64,000 nt of DNA from Pseudoalteromonas citrea (GTDB lineage Bacteria > Pseudomonadota > Gammaproteobacteria > Enterobacterales > Alteromonadaceae). Under the pieces are notes generated by a model. The model saw nothing but the letters and a program-made list of their open reading frames with translations, was not told the origin of the DNA and did not search any database. The stretch covers positions 668,537 through 732,536 of the forward strand of contig NZ_AHBZ03000012.1 of assembly GCF_000238375.3 (NCBI RefSeq), in the 5' to 3' direction. Of this stretch, positions 46,155 to 56,763 are shown piece after piece; position 1 is the stretch's first letter, and every line of letters starts with the position of its first letter. The position numbers were made by a program, and so were the translations under genes.

Positions 46155-48974
46155 ATGGATAAAATAGAAGTCAGAGGCGCTCGCACGCACAATTTAAAAG
46201 ATATATCTCTTACCATCCCTCGCGATAAACTTATCGTGATCACAGGCCTATCGGGCTCAGGTAAATCTTCATTAGCATTCGATACTTTATATGCCGAAGG
46301 GCAACGTCGCTACGTTGAATCACTATCAGCATATGCTAGACAATTTTTATCATTGATGGAAAAACCCGATGTTGACCATATAGAGGGGCTGTCTCCAGCT
46401 ATTTCTATTGAGCAAAAATCGACTTCTCATAACCCCCGCTCTACGGTAGGAACCATTACCGAGATTTATGATTATCTGAGACTTCTATTTGCTCGAGTGG
46501 GCGAGCCTCGATGCCCAACACATGACTTACCCCTCGCTGCACAAACGGTAAGCCAAATGGTTGATACTGCGCTTGAATACCCTGAAGGCAGTAAAATGAT
46601 GTTACTCGCTCCAGTCGTTAAAGACAGAAAGGGCGAGCATGTAAAACTATTAGAACAATTAGCAAGCCAAGGGTATATCAGGGCACGAATTGACGGTGAA
46701 GTATGTGATTTATCCGATCCTCCCACTCTTGAACTCCAAAAAAAGCACACCATAGAAGTCGTTGTTGATCGCTTCAAGATTAAAGAGGGCCTCCAGCAGC
46801 GTCTAGCAGAATCCTTCGAAACAGCACTTGAGCTGTCTGGCGGAATTGCTGTTATTGCCAGTATGGATGATGCAGATTTTAAAGAGGTTATTTTCTCCGC
46901 GAATTTCGCATGTCCAACTTGTGGTTATGCGATGATGGAACTTGAGCCACGTCTATTCTCATTTAATAACCCCGCTGGCGCTTGTCAAACCTGTGATGGG
47001 TTAGGTGTCCGTCAATATTTCGATCCACAACGTGTGGTACAAAATAAAGAACTAAGCTTGAGCGGTGGCGCAATTAAAGGTTGGGACAAACGCAGCTTTT
47101 ACTACTTTCAAATGCTACAGTCTGTTGCAGAGCATTATGATTTTGATTTAGACGTCCCCTTTGGCGAGCTCAGCCAAGAAGCGCAAACAATTGTGCTTGA
47201 GGGATCAGGGCAAACCAAAATCGCGTTCAACTACAGAAATGACCGTGGTGACCTCATAACCAGGAATCACGAGTTTGAAGGCGTTCTTAATAATATGAAC
47301 CGCCGTTACCGTGAAACTGAGTCTAGTTCAGTACGAGAAGAGCTAGCGAAATATCAAACGAATCAAGCATGTCCAAGTTGTAATGGCTCTCGTCTTCGCG
47401 AAGAAGCTCGCAATGTATTTATTGGCCAAACAACGCTACCTATGATCACTAATATGAGTATTGGTGAATCTATGGACTTTTTTCAATCGGTAGAGCTCAC
47501 AGGTCAACGCGCAAAAATTGCTGAAAAGATCTTAAAAGAGATCCGCGATCGCCTATCGTTCTTAATTAATGTTGGTCTAAATTATCTCTCACTTGATCGC
47601 AGTGCCGATACCTTGTCGGGCGGCGAGGCACAGCGGATCCGTCTAGCGAGCCAAATCGGTGCAGGTTTAGTCGGTGTTATGTATGTATTAGACGAGCCTT
47701 CTATTGGACTGCACCAGCGTGATAATGACCGCCTACTCAGCACACTCACGCATTTACGTGATTTAGGTAATACGGTCATCGTGGTAGAACATGACGAAGA
47801 TGCGATAAGAGCTGCAGACCATATTATTGACATTGGCCCCGGTGCTGGCGTGCACGGCGGTTATGTCATTGCCCAGGGTAATCGTGATGATATATTAAAC
47901 AACCCCGACTCTATTACCGGCCAATATCTCAGTGGCGAAAAGTGCATAGCTGTACCAGAAACCCGACATCCAACCAATGAGAAGTGGCTGGAGTTATTCG
48001 GTGCATCAGGAAACAACCTAAAAGACGTCGATCTACAGATCCCATTTGGCCTAATGACGTGTATCACAGGGGTCTCGGGATCTGGCAAATCCACCCTCAT
48101 CAATGACACCTTGTTTAAACTGGCACATACTGAGCTAAACGGTGCAACAACCGCAGAACCGGCAGCACACAAAGCCATTAAAGGTCTTGATCATTTTGAT
48201 AAAGTTATCGACATTGATCAAAGTCCGATTGGCCGTACCCCACGATCAAACCCAGCAACTTACACAGGTATATTTACCGCTATTCGAGAGCTTTTTGCTG
48301 GTACGCAAGAAGCCCGCGCTCGTGGCTATAAAGTTGGCCGCTTTAGTTTTAACGTGAAGGGCGGACGCTGTGAAGCATGTCAAGGCGATGGCGTTATTAA
48401 AGTAGAAATGCACTTTTTACCTGATGTATACGTACCGTGTGATGTGTGTACAGGCAAACGTTATAACCGTGAAACGCTCGAAGTGCTCTATAAAGACAAA
48501 AACATTCATGAAGTGTTAGAAATGACGGTTGAAGATGCACATAGCTTTTTTGAGAAAATTCCAGCCATAAACCGTAAGCTACAAACATTAATGGATGTCG
48601 GCTTGTCTTACATTCGATTAGGGCAAGCTGCAACGACCCTCTCTGGTGGTGAAGCACAACGAGTGAAGTTGGCGCGGGAATTATCAAAACGAGATACAGG
48701 TAAGACACTTTACATCTTAGATGAGCCAACAACCGGCTTACACTTCCATGATATTCAGCAGCTCTTGGTTGTATTACATCGATTGCGTGACCACGGTAAC
48801 ACGGTAGTCGTGATTGAGCACAACCTAGATGTGATTAAAACCGCGGATTGGATTGTTGATCTTGGTCCAGAAGGCGGTGCTGGAGGCGGTCAAATATTGA
48901 TTGCAGGTACGCCTGAGGAAGTCGCACAATGTGAAGAGTCACATACAGGTAAATACTTGAAGCCTTTGCTATAA
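46155..48974 (+). CDS. uvrA: Excinuclease ABC subunit A
   Basis: Damage-recognition ATPase of nucleotide excision repair. The 939-aa protein has two ABC modules: Walker [10 protein letters not shown] and GVSGSGKST, signatures [12 protein letters not shown] and [12 protein letters not shown], and zinc-finger cysteines ([20 protein letters not shown] plus later [18 protein letters not shown]). The length matches E. coli UvrA. No LexA-box palindrome was found by eye in the 128 bases upstream. Confidence 0.98.
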   Translation: MDKIEVRGARTHNLKDISLTIPRDKLIVITGLSGSGKSSLAFDTLYAEGQRRYVESLSAYARQFLSLMEKPDVDHIEGLSPAISIEQKSTSHNPRSTVGTITEIYDYLRLLFARVGEPRCPTHDLPLAAQTVSQMVDTALEYPEGSKMMLLAPVVKDRKGEHVKLLEQLASQGYIRARIDGEVCDLSDPPTLELQKKHTIEVVVDRFKIKEGLQQRLAESFETALELSGGIAVIASMDDADFKEVIFSANFACPTCGYAMMELEPRLFSFNNPAGACQTCDGLGVRQYFDPQRVVQNKELSLSGGAIKGWDKRSFYYFQMLQSVAEHYDFDLDVPFGELSQEAQTIVLEGSGQTKIAFNYRNDRGDLITRNHEFEGVLNNMNRRYRETESSSVREELAKYQTNQACPSCNGSRLREEARNVFIGQTTLPMITNMSIGESMDFFQSVELTGQRAKIAEKILKEIRDRLSFLINVGLNYLSLDRSADTLSGGEAQRIRLASQIGAGLVGVMYVLDEPSIGLHQRDNDRLLSTLTHLRDLGNTVIVVEHDEDAIRAADHIIDIGPGAGVHGGYVIAQGNRDDILNNPDSITGQYLSGEKCIAVPETRHPTNEKWLELFGASGNNLKDVDLQIPFGLMTCITGVSGSGKSTLINDTLFKLAHTELNGATTAEPAAHKAIKGLDHFDKVIDIDQSPIGRTPRSNPATYTGIFTAIRELFAGTQEARARGYKVGRFSFNVKGGRCEACQGDGVIKVEMHFLPDVYVPCDVCTGKRYNRETLEVLYKDKNIHEVLEMTVEDAHSFFEKIPAINRKLQTLMDVGLSYIRLGQAATTLSGGEAQRVKLARELSKRDTGKTLYILDEPTTGLHFHDIQQLLVVLHRLRDHGNTVVVIEHNLDVIKTADWIVDLGPEGGAGGGQILIAGTPEEVAQCEESHTGKYLKPLL

Positions 48975-49014
48975 GCACCTATTATTGGCGCATAATAACA
49001 ATAACAAGGTCGTT

Positions 49015-50097
49015 ATGCGCCAAATATCCTCTCTTAATACATTCTCGGTATCGTCTTTTCTCAGCGCCCATAAAGAACGCTTTCAAGCATTTTGGCAAAG
49101 CCTAACTATTGCACAACGTAGCTACTTTTTAGCCTGTGCGGCTTACTTGAGTTTTGCCTTAATCGACATAGACTCAACCAATGGGTTTGCATTATTTATT
49201 ATATCAATATTAGTGTTAGCGGGTTTGATCCATGAGTTTTGGCCTAAATTTATATACTTTTGGGACAGCTTACCTGGCAAGTCACTGATATTTTTATTTT
49301 ATGCGTTTATTGCCAACTTTGCGCTTGTGCAAGCGGCTGGACACGTCAATGATATTACCGGTGTGAGTTCTGACCATTTTCCGTATACACATAATTTAAG
49401 TGTACTGCTTTCATTACCTACTTGGTTTATCACCACCAGCGTTGGAGGGTTATTACTACTGCAATTACTCATGCCTTTTTACATTCTGTTCTTGCTGCTC
49501 ATAAAACCATTTGGTTTAGCTAAGTTATGGCAATCTCCATGCTATCGGTTTCCTATCATTACCGGGGTTGCTCGCTTCGCTTTAAGCTTTATGCTAACAC
49601 TCAATATGGCATTATTTTTGAGTAGCTCAGGGCTCGCACACGGTGTAAATCTAGTGATAAGCGATGTGGTCAATACAGTATCAGATAAGCACATTTCAAT
49701 TAATATTGATGAACCAACGGAAAAGACGTTCATCGCAGTCAAAAAAGAACAAGTGTCATCTAATAGCAGTTCTATATCAAGCGATATAGACGACTTAAAT
49801 TCACAAGAAACCGTCGATGAAGTCCTTTCAACCATTAAAGATAACACCGCACGTTCAGAGCGCTTTTTTCAGTGGCGACAGCAAGTACTTGCTAACTTTA
49901 TTTATGATCAAGAAGCTGACAGCAAATCTCGATGCCAGCTGACACCTAACAGTCGAGTTGTTGAGCTTAATGACTATGAAATACTCGAAATTATGAAACA
50001 CACCGATGAAAAAGACAAAGTGAGTTATACATTCACTGTCAAAGCTTGTATTTCTGCAGCCATTGGCCATCAGTTTAATATGTCTTCTATAAAGTGA
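49015..50097 (+). CDS. Uncharacterised polytopic membrane protein
   Basis: 360 aa from the ATG at 49015, which has AAGG five bases upstream; a TTG ten codons earlier is unlikely. About five to six hydrophobic segments are present in the first 210 residues (FLACAAYLSFALIDI, FALFIISILVLAGLI, ITTSVGGLLLLQLLMPFYIL), then a serine- and acid-rich soluble part (about 235-300) and a C-terminal region with two cysteines. Not recognised. It lies 40 bases after uvrA in the same direction. Confidence 0.75.
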   Translation: MRQISSLNTFSVSSFLSAHKERFQAFWQSLTIAQRSYFLACAAYLSFALIDIDSTNGFALFIISILVLAGLIHEFWPKFIYFWDSLPGKSLIFLFYAFIANFALVQAAGHVNDITGVSSDHFPYTHNLSVLLSLPTWFITTSVGGLLLLQLLMPFYILFLLLIKPFGLAKLWQSPCYRFPIITGVARFALSFMLTLNMALFLSSSGLAHGVNLVISDVVNTVSDKHISINIDEPTEKTFIAVKKEQVSSNSSSISSDIDDLNSQETVDEVLSTIKDNTARSERFFQWRQQVLANFIYDQEADSKSRCQLTPNSRVVELNDYEILEIMKHTDEKDKVSYTFTVKACISAAIGHQFNMSSIK

Positions 50098-50117
50098 TGA
50101 CCCATTAAATAGGGTGT

Positions 50118-50504
50118 TTATAAAAGCGCGGTTAAGGCATTACGCTCATTTGTACTTAATGCCTGAGTCGACTTACTTGCAAAGTCATATCGTACCATAA
50201 CCGTTTTACCTTGCGCACAGCATTCATCATGCTGCCAAGCTTGTTGTAAAATGACAAAGGAGCTATTCCCAATCTTTTCAATATGCGTTTTAATTTCAAC
50301 CGGTTGGCCATAAAATAACTCACCAGTAAAAGTAACTTCGACCTTGGCAACAATCAATTTCCAATCGTGGGGGTTCAAGTCTGGGGTAAATATTTTAAAA
50401 ATTGGTACTCGTGCGGCTTCAAACCATACGGGGAGTACGGTATTGTTGATATGTCCTAAGACGTCGGTTTCACTAAACCGAGGCATTAATACTTCTGACA
50501 ACAT
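50118..50504 (-). CDS. Acyl-CoA thioesterase, 4HBT (YbgC-like) family
   Basis: 128-aa single hotdog-fold enzyme. The 4HBT signature PRFSETDVLGHINNTVLPVW (Asp and His near the start) and FTGELFYGQPVEIKT are readable. It hydrolyses acyl-CoA thioesters; the substrate is unknown. The ATG at 50504 has GGA eight bases upstream and is chosen over an upstream TTG. It is divergent from the oxygenase gene. Confidence 0.87.
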   Translation of the reverse strand: MLSEVLMPRFSETDVLGHINNTVLPVWFEAARVPIFKIFTPDLNPHDWKLIVAKVEVTFTGELFYGQPVEIKTHIEKIGNSSFVILQQAWQHDECCAQGKTVMVRYDFASKSTQALSTNERNALTALL

Positions 50505-50533
50505 AATAATTCCAATAACATGTAGGTACAATC

Positions 50534-51238
50534 ATGACTGATTTTATTCGCGTTTATGAAAACGCGCTAAGTACTGAGTTTTGTGATCAATTTATTACTA
50601 CGTTTGAGCAAAGCCCACACTTACAACAAGGGACCACATCAGGTGGTGTCGACCTTAGCAAAAAAGTAAGCCAAGATCTGTACTTAAATTCACACTCTGA
50701 ATATGCAGACCCTTTGCAACATATTCAACAAGTCACAGCGCAACGCGTGTTCCAATATGTTGAAGAGCACTTCTTTATGCTAATTGGGGCGTTTGGATTA
50801 AAAGTGTACCATCCGAGTACCGGCCAACCTGTTGACTTAACCATTGATAACTTTGAAGAAGTGGGTAAGCCTCAAATACACCTACTTACCCAACAAATTT
50901 TTCGACTCGGGTCTATTCAAGCTCAAAAGTATGAAATAAACAAAGGCGGTTACCCGTATTGGCATAGCGAGGTTTATCCTCAACTAGGCCATAACGAAGC
51001 GCTGCACAGAGTGTTATTGTTTATGTTTTACTTAAATGATGTGCAGGAAGGTGGCGAAACTGAGTTTGTCTATCAAAACAAAAAAATCGCACCAAAAAAG
51101 GGCAGCATGGTTATCGCTCCTGGGTACTTCACGCATACACACCGTGGCAATAAGCCTATTTCAAACGATAAATATATTTTGACCTCTTGGGTGCTATTTA
51201 ATCGCGCAGAACAAATTTACGGACAACCCACATCGTAA
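50534..51238 (+). CDS. 2-oxoglutarate/Fe(II)-dependent dioxygenase (prolyl 4-hydroxylase-like)
   Basis: 234 aa. The metal site reads WHSEVYP (His near residue 143, acidic Glu two later) and the distal histidine is in YFTHTHRGN (about 200), followed by the 2OG-binding KPISNDKYIL. The HxE form instead of HxD is seen in a minority of the family. The substrate is unknown. It is divergent from the thioesterase with a 29-base gap. Confidence 0.83.
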   Translation: MTDFIRVYENALSTEFCDQFITTFEQSPHLQQGTTSGGVDLSKKVSQDLYLNSHSEYADPLQHIQQVTAQRVFQYVEEHFFMLIGAFGLKVYHPSTGQPVDLTIDNFEEVGKPQIHLLTQQIFRLGSIQAQKYEINKGGYPYWHSEVYPQLGHNEALHRVLLFMFYLNDVQEGGETEFVYQNKKIAPKKGSMVIAPGYFTHTHRGNKPISNDKYILTSWVLFNRAEQIYGQPTS

Positions 51239-51248
51239 TGAATGGTTC

Positions 51249-51279
51249 ATTTATTACAGGCTAACGGCCTGTAATAAAT
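51249..51279. terminator. Convergent hairpin at the end of yacL
   Basis: Perfect 13-bp inverted repeat, ATTTATTACAGGC (51249-51261) and GCCTGTAATAAAT (51267-51279), 5-nt loop. It overlaps the yacL stop codon and closes the convergent oxygenase transcript. Confidence 0.7.
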
Positions 51280-51629
51280 TGCTGCCATGCAGTCAATAAC
51301 TCAACAAAATCTTCAAAACCACAACCGGCGACTAAACCATGTTCATCAAGCTCTAACGCATCATCTGCGTACTGACTTATATCATCACCTTCTTGAAACA
51401 AAGCATGCGCTTCGAATAGCGCTTCATCTGTACTCAAAGTAAAGCGTATTTCGTTACCTAACCTAACCCAAGCTTTCTGTCCTCTAGTCATCGCATTGCA
51501 TCGTACTATTAAGTCAGCGACTTCACTTTTATCAAGCTCTTCATTTAACCAACGCGCGATAAGTGCTTGCTCATCGCTAATCTTGACTTTAAACCCCGTA
51601 ATGGGGTCGCGGATAAATTGATACTCCAA
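51261..51629 (-). CDS. yacL: YacL family protein (UPF0231)
   Basis: 122 aa, acidic. The start MEYQFIRDPITGFKVKIS and the C-terminal CGFEDFVELLTAWQQFI correspond to E. coli YacL (MDYEFLRD... and CGVEDFL...). Its role is unknown. The rest is helical without a signal peptide. Confidence 0.88.
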   Translation of the reverse strand: MEYQFIRDPITGFKVKISDEQALIARWLNEELDKSEVADLIVRCNAMTRGQKAWVRLGNEIRFTLSTDEALFEAHALFQEGDDISQYADDALELDEHGLVAGCGFEDFVELLTAWQQFITGR

Positions 51630-51735
51630 AATTCAACCTTATTTACCTATTAACCCCATTATTATACTGTGCAAGTGCTTGTTCTGTACAACTAGAGCGC
51701 GGATAATAGTGTTTTCATTTTCACCTAGATTGTTT

Positions 51736-52647
51736 ATGCAACCGTTAAGTATTTTGTTTCCATTGGTCTTTGTTGCCTTTGTCGGGTTTATATGTGCAAA
51801 GTTAAAACTGCTATCAACTGAACATTTTAACGGGCTTCGTCACTTTTTTTTCAATATCGCTATTCCAACTTATTTATTTATCAGTATGTATCAAGCTGAT
51901 TTAAGCCAAGTGCTTTCTGCTAACGTCATGCTCAGTTTTTATGGCCCTGTATTTCTCATTTATGTTCTATGTGCTGCGTTCTTTAAAGTACTAAAAAATA
52001 TGACCCTCTCAGATTCAGCAGTATTGGCACTTGGCTGCACATACTCCAACACCGTGTTAGTCGGTTTACCCATTATTATTACAAGTTTAGGCGCTCAGTA
52101 TGGTGCGTTAGTGTTTATCATTATCACATTTCATAGCGCATTGTTGTTCGCACTCACCTTTGCCTGTTCCGCTAAACAAGAGCGTGGCTTTATTGATTTA
52201 ATTAAACCGTTATTTGTGAATCCAATTGTACTCAGTATCAGTGGCGGTTTATTGGCTAATTCGCTCAGTATTCCAATACCAGATCCATTACAGTCAGCAC
52301 TGTCATTACTTGCACAACCCGCTATAGCCGGGGCATTATTTGTACTAGGTGGCAGTCTAGTTAACTACGCCATAAAACAAGCTTGGCAACAAGCTCTGAT
52401 ACTGAGTGTGGCGAAGCTAGTCGTTTTACCTTTTGGTGTATATGCATTAGCGAGGTGGGGGTTTGAATTAGATATAAAAACGGTAGCGGTTGTCACGCTG
52501 ATGAGTGCATCACCTTTGGGGGTTAATGCTTATTTAGTTGCTCGCCAACTGGGCATACAGCAAGCAGTGATGGCAAGCAGTGTTGCGCTTTCAACACTGC
52601 TTAGTGTGTTAACACTCAGTCTATGGTTAACTGCGCTCATACCTTGA
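51736..52647 (+). CDS. AEC-family transporter (auxin efflux carrier-like)
   Basis: About 303 aa with ten hydrophobic segments in two halves (LSILFPLVFVAFVGFIC at the start; FVLGGSLVNYAIKQAW in the second half). The AEC family exports small organic acids and amino-acid-like compounds. The ATG at 51736 (MQPLSILF) is used; 19 upstream residues are unlike the family. It overlaps the convergent small membrane gene by 21 bases. Confidence 0.85.
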   Translation: MQPLSILFPLVFVAFVGFICAKLKLLSTEHFNGLRHFFFNIAIPTYLFISMYQADLSQVLSANVMLSFYGPVFLIYVLCAAFFKVLKNMTLSDSAVLALGCTYSNTVLVGLPIIITSLGAQYGALVFIIITFHSALLFALTFACSAKQERGFIDLIKPLFVNPIVLSISGGLLANSLSIPIPDPLQSALSLLAQPAIAGALFVLGGSLVNYAIKQAWQQALILSVAKLVVLPFGVYALARWGFELDIKTVAVVTLMSASPLGVNAYLVARQLGIQQAVMASSVALSTLLSVLTLSLWLTALIP

Positions 52648-52866
52648 ATCACTGCGGTATTTAGCAGCATCAATGATTGACCATAAATGTGCAATTGCGG
52701 CAATCACCCCAGGTATAATCAAAAACCATAACGCGTACCCGCCAACAACAATAATGGCAAAAATTAACGCTGATAAAATACGCCCTTGTACTAATTGGCC
52801 TAAACCTGGGAAGAAAATATTACATATTGCGGCGATCACATTGCCGCCTGAACCTTGTCCTGCCAT
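52627..52866 (-). CDS. Small TM2-like membrane protein
   Basis: 79 aa. A glycine-rich start (AGQGSGG), one motif FFPGLGQLVQGR as found at the first TM2 helix, and two membrane segments (ALIFAIIVVGGYALWFLI and IPGVIAAIAHLWSII). AGAGGT precedes the ATG. Role unknown. Confidence 0.75.
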   Translation of the reverse strand: MAGQGSGGNVIAAICNIFFPGLGQLVQGRILSALIFAIIVVGGYALWFLIIPGVIAAIAHLWSIIDAAKYRSDSRYERS

Positions 52867-53055
52867 GGCAACCTCTTATAAATAAAAAATAATTAACTAT
52901 CTCTGATAATACAGCTTTCGTGCCAATATAATTTTATATAATAATCATAAGCTTAAAAAGTAAAACACTTAATTCAATCTTGTAAATTAGTGTATTACAC
53001 TAACTTTTGGTTAAAAAGTTAGTTAAGATAAAACAAAAAACTAGGATGTTCTGCC

Positions 53056-54372
53056 ATGTTTTACCGACTCACTCGCCCCTTAACCAGTTTGGTTGAGCGC
53101 TATTTACCAGATCCGTATGTATTTGTGTTACTCCTCACGCTTATCGTACTGGCTTTAGCCAGCACCGTCACGCCTTTTACCCCATTAGATGCAATCAATA
53201 CGTGGGGGCAAGGGTTTTGGAAGCTCCTAACATTCTCAATGCAAATGTTGTTAATTTTAGTCTCTGGATACATGTTAGCCAGTACACCTGTATGTATTAA
53301 AGCGCTCGATAAACTTGCTCAACAAGCCAAAACGCCAGCGGTAGCAATCGTCTTGATCACCGTTATATCCATGTTAGCAAGTTGGATAAACTGGGGATTT
53401 GGTCTGGTAATTGGCGCATTATTTGCCAAAGCACTGGCAAGGCGCATTGATGTTGATTACAGAGTACTGGTTGCCAGCGCCTATTCTGGTTTTATTGTGT
53501 GGCACGGTGGGCTATCTGGCTCAGTTCCATTGACAATTGCAACAGCTGGGCACTTTTCTGCCGCTGACATCGGAGTGATTGACACCGCTTATACACTATT
53601 TGCGCCATTTAATATCGTATTACTAATGGCGATGCTAATTATTATGCCAGTTTTAAATGCCTGCTTACTCCCCCCATCTAAACAACAAGTCATCGTTGAT
53701 AAACAAAAACTAACACCCGCTCATCAGGTAAATACCGTTATAGAGAATGCAACACCAGCACAAAAACTAGAGCATAGTCCTTGGCTCGGTATCACCGTTG
53801 GATTACTAGGTTGCTTTTATTTAGCATATTACTTTTTAATCGCGGGCCATGGCCTCAACTTAAATAGCGTGATTGGTTTATTTTTATTCTTGGCTATTTT
53901 ATTGCACAAAACCCCCGCTAATTTGCTCAATAGCCTGCATAGCGCAATTCCTGGTGGAGCAGGGATCGTCATTCAATTTCCGTTTTATGCGGGGATTATG
54001 GCTGTAATGGTAGAATCTGGTTTAGCTCAACAAATTTCAAACGCTTTCGTCGCTATAAGTACAGCTGATACACTCCCTTTTTGGAGCTTTATTAGTGCTG
54101 GTCTGGTAAATATTTTTATCCCATCAGGCGGCGGTCAATGGGCTATTCAAGCTCCGATTGTATTGCCTGCTGCAGAAATGTTAGGAGCTGAGATCCCTCG
54201 CGTTGCGATGGCCGTCGCTTGGGGGGATGCATGGACTAATTTGATTCAACCATTTTGGGCATTGCCAGTGTTGGCAATCGCAGGATTAAAGGCGAGAGAT
54301 ATTATGGGCTTTTGCTTACTACAACTGCTTGTTTCTGGTGTGATCATTGCCGCCATACTGACATGGGTATGA
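53056..54372 (+). CDS. Short-chain fatty acid transporter (AtoE family)
   Basis: 438 aa with about 12 hydrophobic segments; sequence runs typical of AtoE/TIGR00366 include VERYLPDPYVFVLLLTLIVL at the start, SWINWGFGLVIGALFA and FIPSGGGQWAIQAPIV. It probably imports short-chain fatty acids such as butyrate or acetoacetate. AGGA is nine bases before the ATG. It stands alone; no ato genes are next to it. Confidence 0.88.
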   Translation: MFYRLTRPLTSLVERYLPDPYVFVLLLTLIVLALASTVTPFTPLDAINTWGQGFWKLLTFSMQMLLILVSGYMLASTPVCIKALDKLAQQAKTPAVAIVLITVISMLASWINWGFGLVIGALFAKALARRIDVDYRVLVASAYSGFIVWHGGLSGSVPLTIATAGHFSAADIGVIDTAYTLFAPFNIVLLMAMLIIMPVLNACLLPPSKQQVIVDKQKLTPAHQVNTVIENATPAQKLEHSPWLGITVGLLGCFYLAYYFLIAGHGLNLNSVIGLFLFLAILLHKTPANLLNSLHSAIPGGAGIVIQFPFYAGIMAVMVESGLAQQISNAFVAISTADTLPFWSFISAGLVNIFIPSGGGQWAIQAPIVLPAAEMLGAEIPRVAMAVAWGDAWTNLIQPFWALPVLAIAGLKARDIMGFCLLQLLVSGVIIAAILTWV

Positions 54373-54404
54373 CGGCTACATATTTGTATACCAAAGAAGC
54401 CTAA

Positions 54405-55418
54405 TTAGCTTGATAAAATCTTCATTGGGAGGCTCAGAATGGCACTTTCTGAGTCTGCAAAATGCATCATAACAGCAACGTGACCAGCCACCACGACCAC
54501 ATACATCACCGCTGAAAATACCTGACCGTAGCGATCTAGCGGCACTAAATGAGACTGATGACGACTGCGCCATTCAAACATAATTTCAAGTGTGCCAATG
54601 AATAAAAAGAATACCAGTAACATCAGCCCAAAGGTATAACTGACCCACAAGCCAAACAGTACGCCACCTAAACAGACTAATAACCCAACCCACGAACGCA
54701 TTGAGAAACTGATACTTTTTAAAACATGCCCACCATCGAGCGGCAGCATCGGCAATAAGTTAAATAAATTAAGTAAAGCACTGAGTACCGCGACCCCAGC
54801 AAAGATCTCCATCTCAGTGGCATAATATAGCACCACACCTAATACCGATGTGATCAAGCCAAACGCGGGGCCCATTAGTGAAATCACCACGTCTTGCCAT
54901 CTGGTGGTAATTTTATCATCACTCACCGCTAAGCCACCCACAAATGGGATCAAATAAATGCCCTTGGTTTTTATTTTAAAGTATTGCATGGCTCGAACAT
55001 GACCATATTCATGAATAACCAAACACACAATCAACATAATGGCGAACTGCCATGAAAACAACCATGCATACCCAGCTACTGATGCGCCTGCCAAAGCCGC
55101 TTTAACTACTTTGGCACTTTTGAATAATTTAAAAGCAAGTGCCGCTAGCCCCATGAAGCTAAAACTACTTTTGTTTTCATGAGCAGGAAGTTCAACCCAC
55201 TGCCACTCTTGATCATTAATAGAAATAGCGACTTGACCCTCTGACAACTTTTCAATGCTGAACCGAAGCTGGTGCCCGTGAGCATCTGCGTGGTAAATAT
55301 TGTCACCGCCATCTTCAAGTGACAAAGCTTGTCGATCACAAAATACTTGGACTATTTGTTCTGCTGAGGCATGAATTGCAAAGTGCAAGTCAGCAAGGGT
55401 AAATTCAACTTTTCTCAT
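54405..55418 (-). CDS. Site-2 protease family (M50) membrane metalloprotease
   Basis: 337 aa from the ATG at 55418. Soluble N-terminal part (about 1-95), then membrane segments with the zinc motif HEYGH (about 134) in CLVIHEYGHVRAMQYF and the third ligand in MLPLDGGHVLK (about 220). The family cuts membrane-bound substrates. A GTG 23 codons earlier (55487) could also be the start. The substrate is unknown. Confidence 0.83.
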   Translation of the reverse strand: MRKVEFTLADLHFAIHASAEQIVQVFCDRQALSLEDGGDNIYHADAHGHQLRFSIEKLSEGQVAISINDQEWQWVELPAHENKSSFSFMGLAALAFKLFKSAKVVKAALAGASVAGYAWLFSWQFAIMLIVCLVIHEYGHVRAMQYFKIKTKGIYLIPFVGGLAVSDDKITTRWQDVVISLMGPAFGLITSVLGVVLYYATEMEIFAGVAVLSALLNLFNLLPMLPLDGGHVLKSISFSMRSWVGLLVCLGGVLFGLWVSYTFGLMLLVFFLFIGTLEIMFEWRSRHQSHLVPLDRYGQVFSAVMYVVVVAGHVAVMMHFADSESAILSLPMKILSS

Positions 55419-55554
55419 ATCAATATTACAGTCTGATTTTTCACTATTATCCCAACAAATCCAGATGCATACAAACCTACTTTTCACCTAAATTAATTTT
55501 AATTTTCTCATGCTGTACTAAACTCATTGAAGCAATATTTACAAAGGAAATGCC

Positions 55555-56763
55555 ATGACGGTCAAAGTCAATAAAATAATGGTTGTCGACGATTCCCAGG
55601 CGATTTTAATGGTTATGACAGCCATTTTAACAGAGCTAGGTATTACGCAAATTACTTGCTGTAATGATGCCAAGCAAGCTCTGAAAAAAATACGACAAGC
55701 GCCAAATCAATACGATGCCGTGTTTACAGATTTAAATATGCCTGAAATGGATGGCATGGAACTGATCCGCCAACTTGGTGAAATTAAATATGCTGGTGGC
55801 GTTGCGATAATTTCCGAAATGGATAATAAAGTCATTGATCTAGCTGCGAATTTAGCAAGGCAATGCAATGCGCATTTAATTGGTAACATTACAAAGCCTG
55901 TACAATTAACAGAAGTAGATAGGCTACTACATAAACTGGAATCGTTTATTTCTCCGTTACATCATACCGAGGCTCCCTTAAATGAAAGTGAGTTGCTGCA
56001 TGCAATTAGCCATAACCAAATTACCCCTTTCTACCAACCGAAAGTTAATCGTGCGACAAAACAAGTAACCAGTATTGAAGTATTAGCACGGATTGTTTCT
56101 GAAGATGAAGGTACCACACTCTTGCCACATCGCTTTATTGGCCCAGCCGAAGATCTTGATTTGATCAACCTGATCACCTTTCAGTTATTTGAAAAGGCTA
56201 CAGAAGAGTTTAAAGCCATACGCACTGAGTTATGTCACCCCGCGAGGTTGGCATTTAACTTGTCGCCAACGCAACTCAATGATCCTGGTTGCCCTGATAA
56301 ATTAGCGCTAATCTTAGAGCTTAATCGTTTAACGCCGCAGGATATTATTTTAGAAATAACAGAACATTTACCGCTAGAAAGTAACATACAATTAGAAACC
56401 ATGAATCGCCTACGGATCCGTGGCTTTGAGATTTCGCTAGATGACTTTGGCACCGGTTTTACCAATTTACATCAGCTAAAATCGTTACCGTTTACTGAGA
56501 TCAAAATAGATAGGTCGTTGATCACCCATGTAGAATCTGACCGATTTTCACAAGTGATCATTGATAGCCTCGTAGACATTGCGCAAAACGAACGCCTAAG
56601 CATTGTTGCTGAAGGCGTCGAGCGTATTGAAGAGCTGCAGTACCTTGATAGATACAAACATAACTTACTTATGCAAGGCTACTTAATTTGTCGACCAAAA
56701 CCAAAACAAGAGTTTATTCGTTGGATCCACTCTTGGCTCAGAATGATGAACTCTAATTCTTAG
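55555..56763 (+). CDS. Response regulator with EAL phosphodiesterase domain
   Basis: 402 aa. REC domain (residues 1-125, phospho-acceptor Asp59 in VFTDLNMPEMDG) and an EAL domain (about 150-395). The signature reads EVLAR rather than EAL, while the catalytic DDFGTG, EITEH and AEGVE motifs are intact, so c-di-GMP hydrolysis is likely. AGGAA precedes the ATG. It overlaps the convergent CNNM gene by 11 bases. Confidence 0.9.
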   Translation: MTVKVNKIMVVDDSQAILMVMTAILTELGITQITCCNDAKQALKKIRQAPNQYDAVFTDLNMPEMDGMELIRQLGEIKYAGGVAIISEMDNKVIDLAANLARQCNAHLIGNITKPVQLTEVDRLLHKLESFISPLHHTEAPLNESELLHAISHNQITPFYQPKVNRATKQVTSIEVLARIVSEDEGTTLLPHRFIGPAEDLDLINLITFQLFEKATEEFKAIRTELCHPARLAFNLSPTQLNDPGCPDKLALILELNRLTPQDIILEITEHLPLESNIQLETMNRLRIRGFEISLDDFGTGFTNLHQLKSLPFTEIKIDRSLITHVESDRFSQVIIDSLVDIAQNERLSIVAEGVERIEELQYLDRYKHNLLMQGYLICRPKPKQEFIRWIHSWLRMMNSNS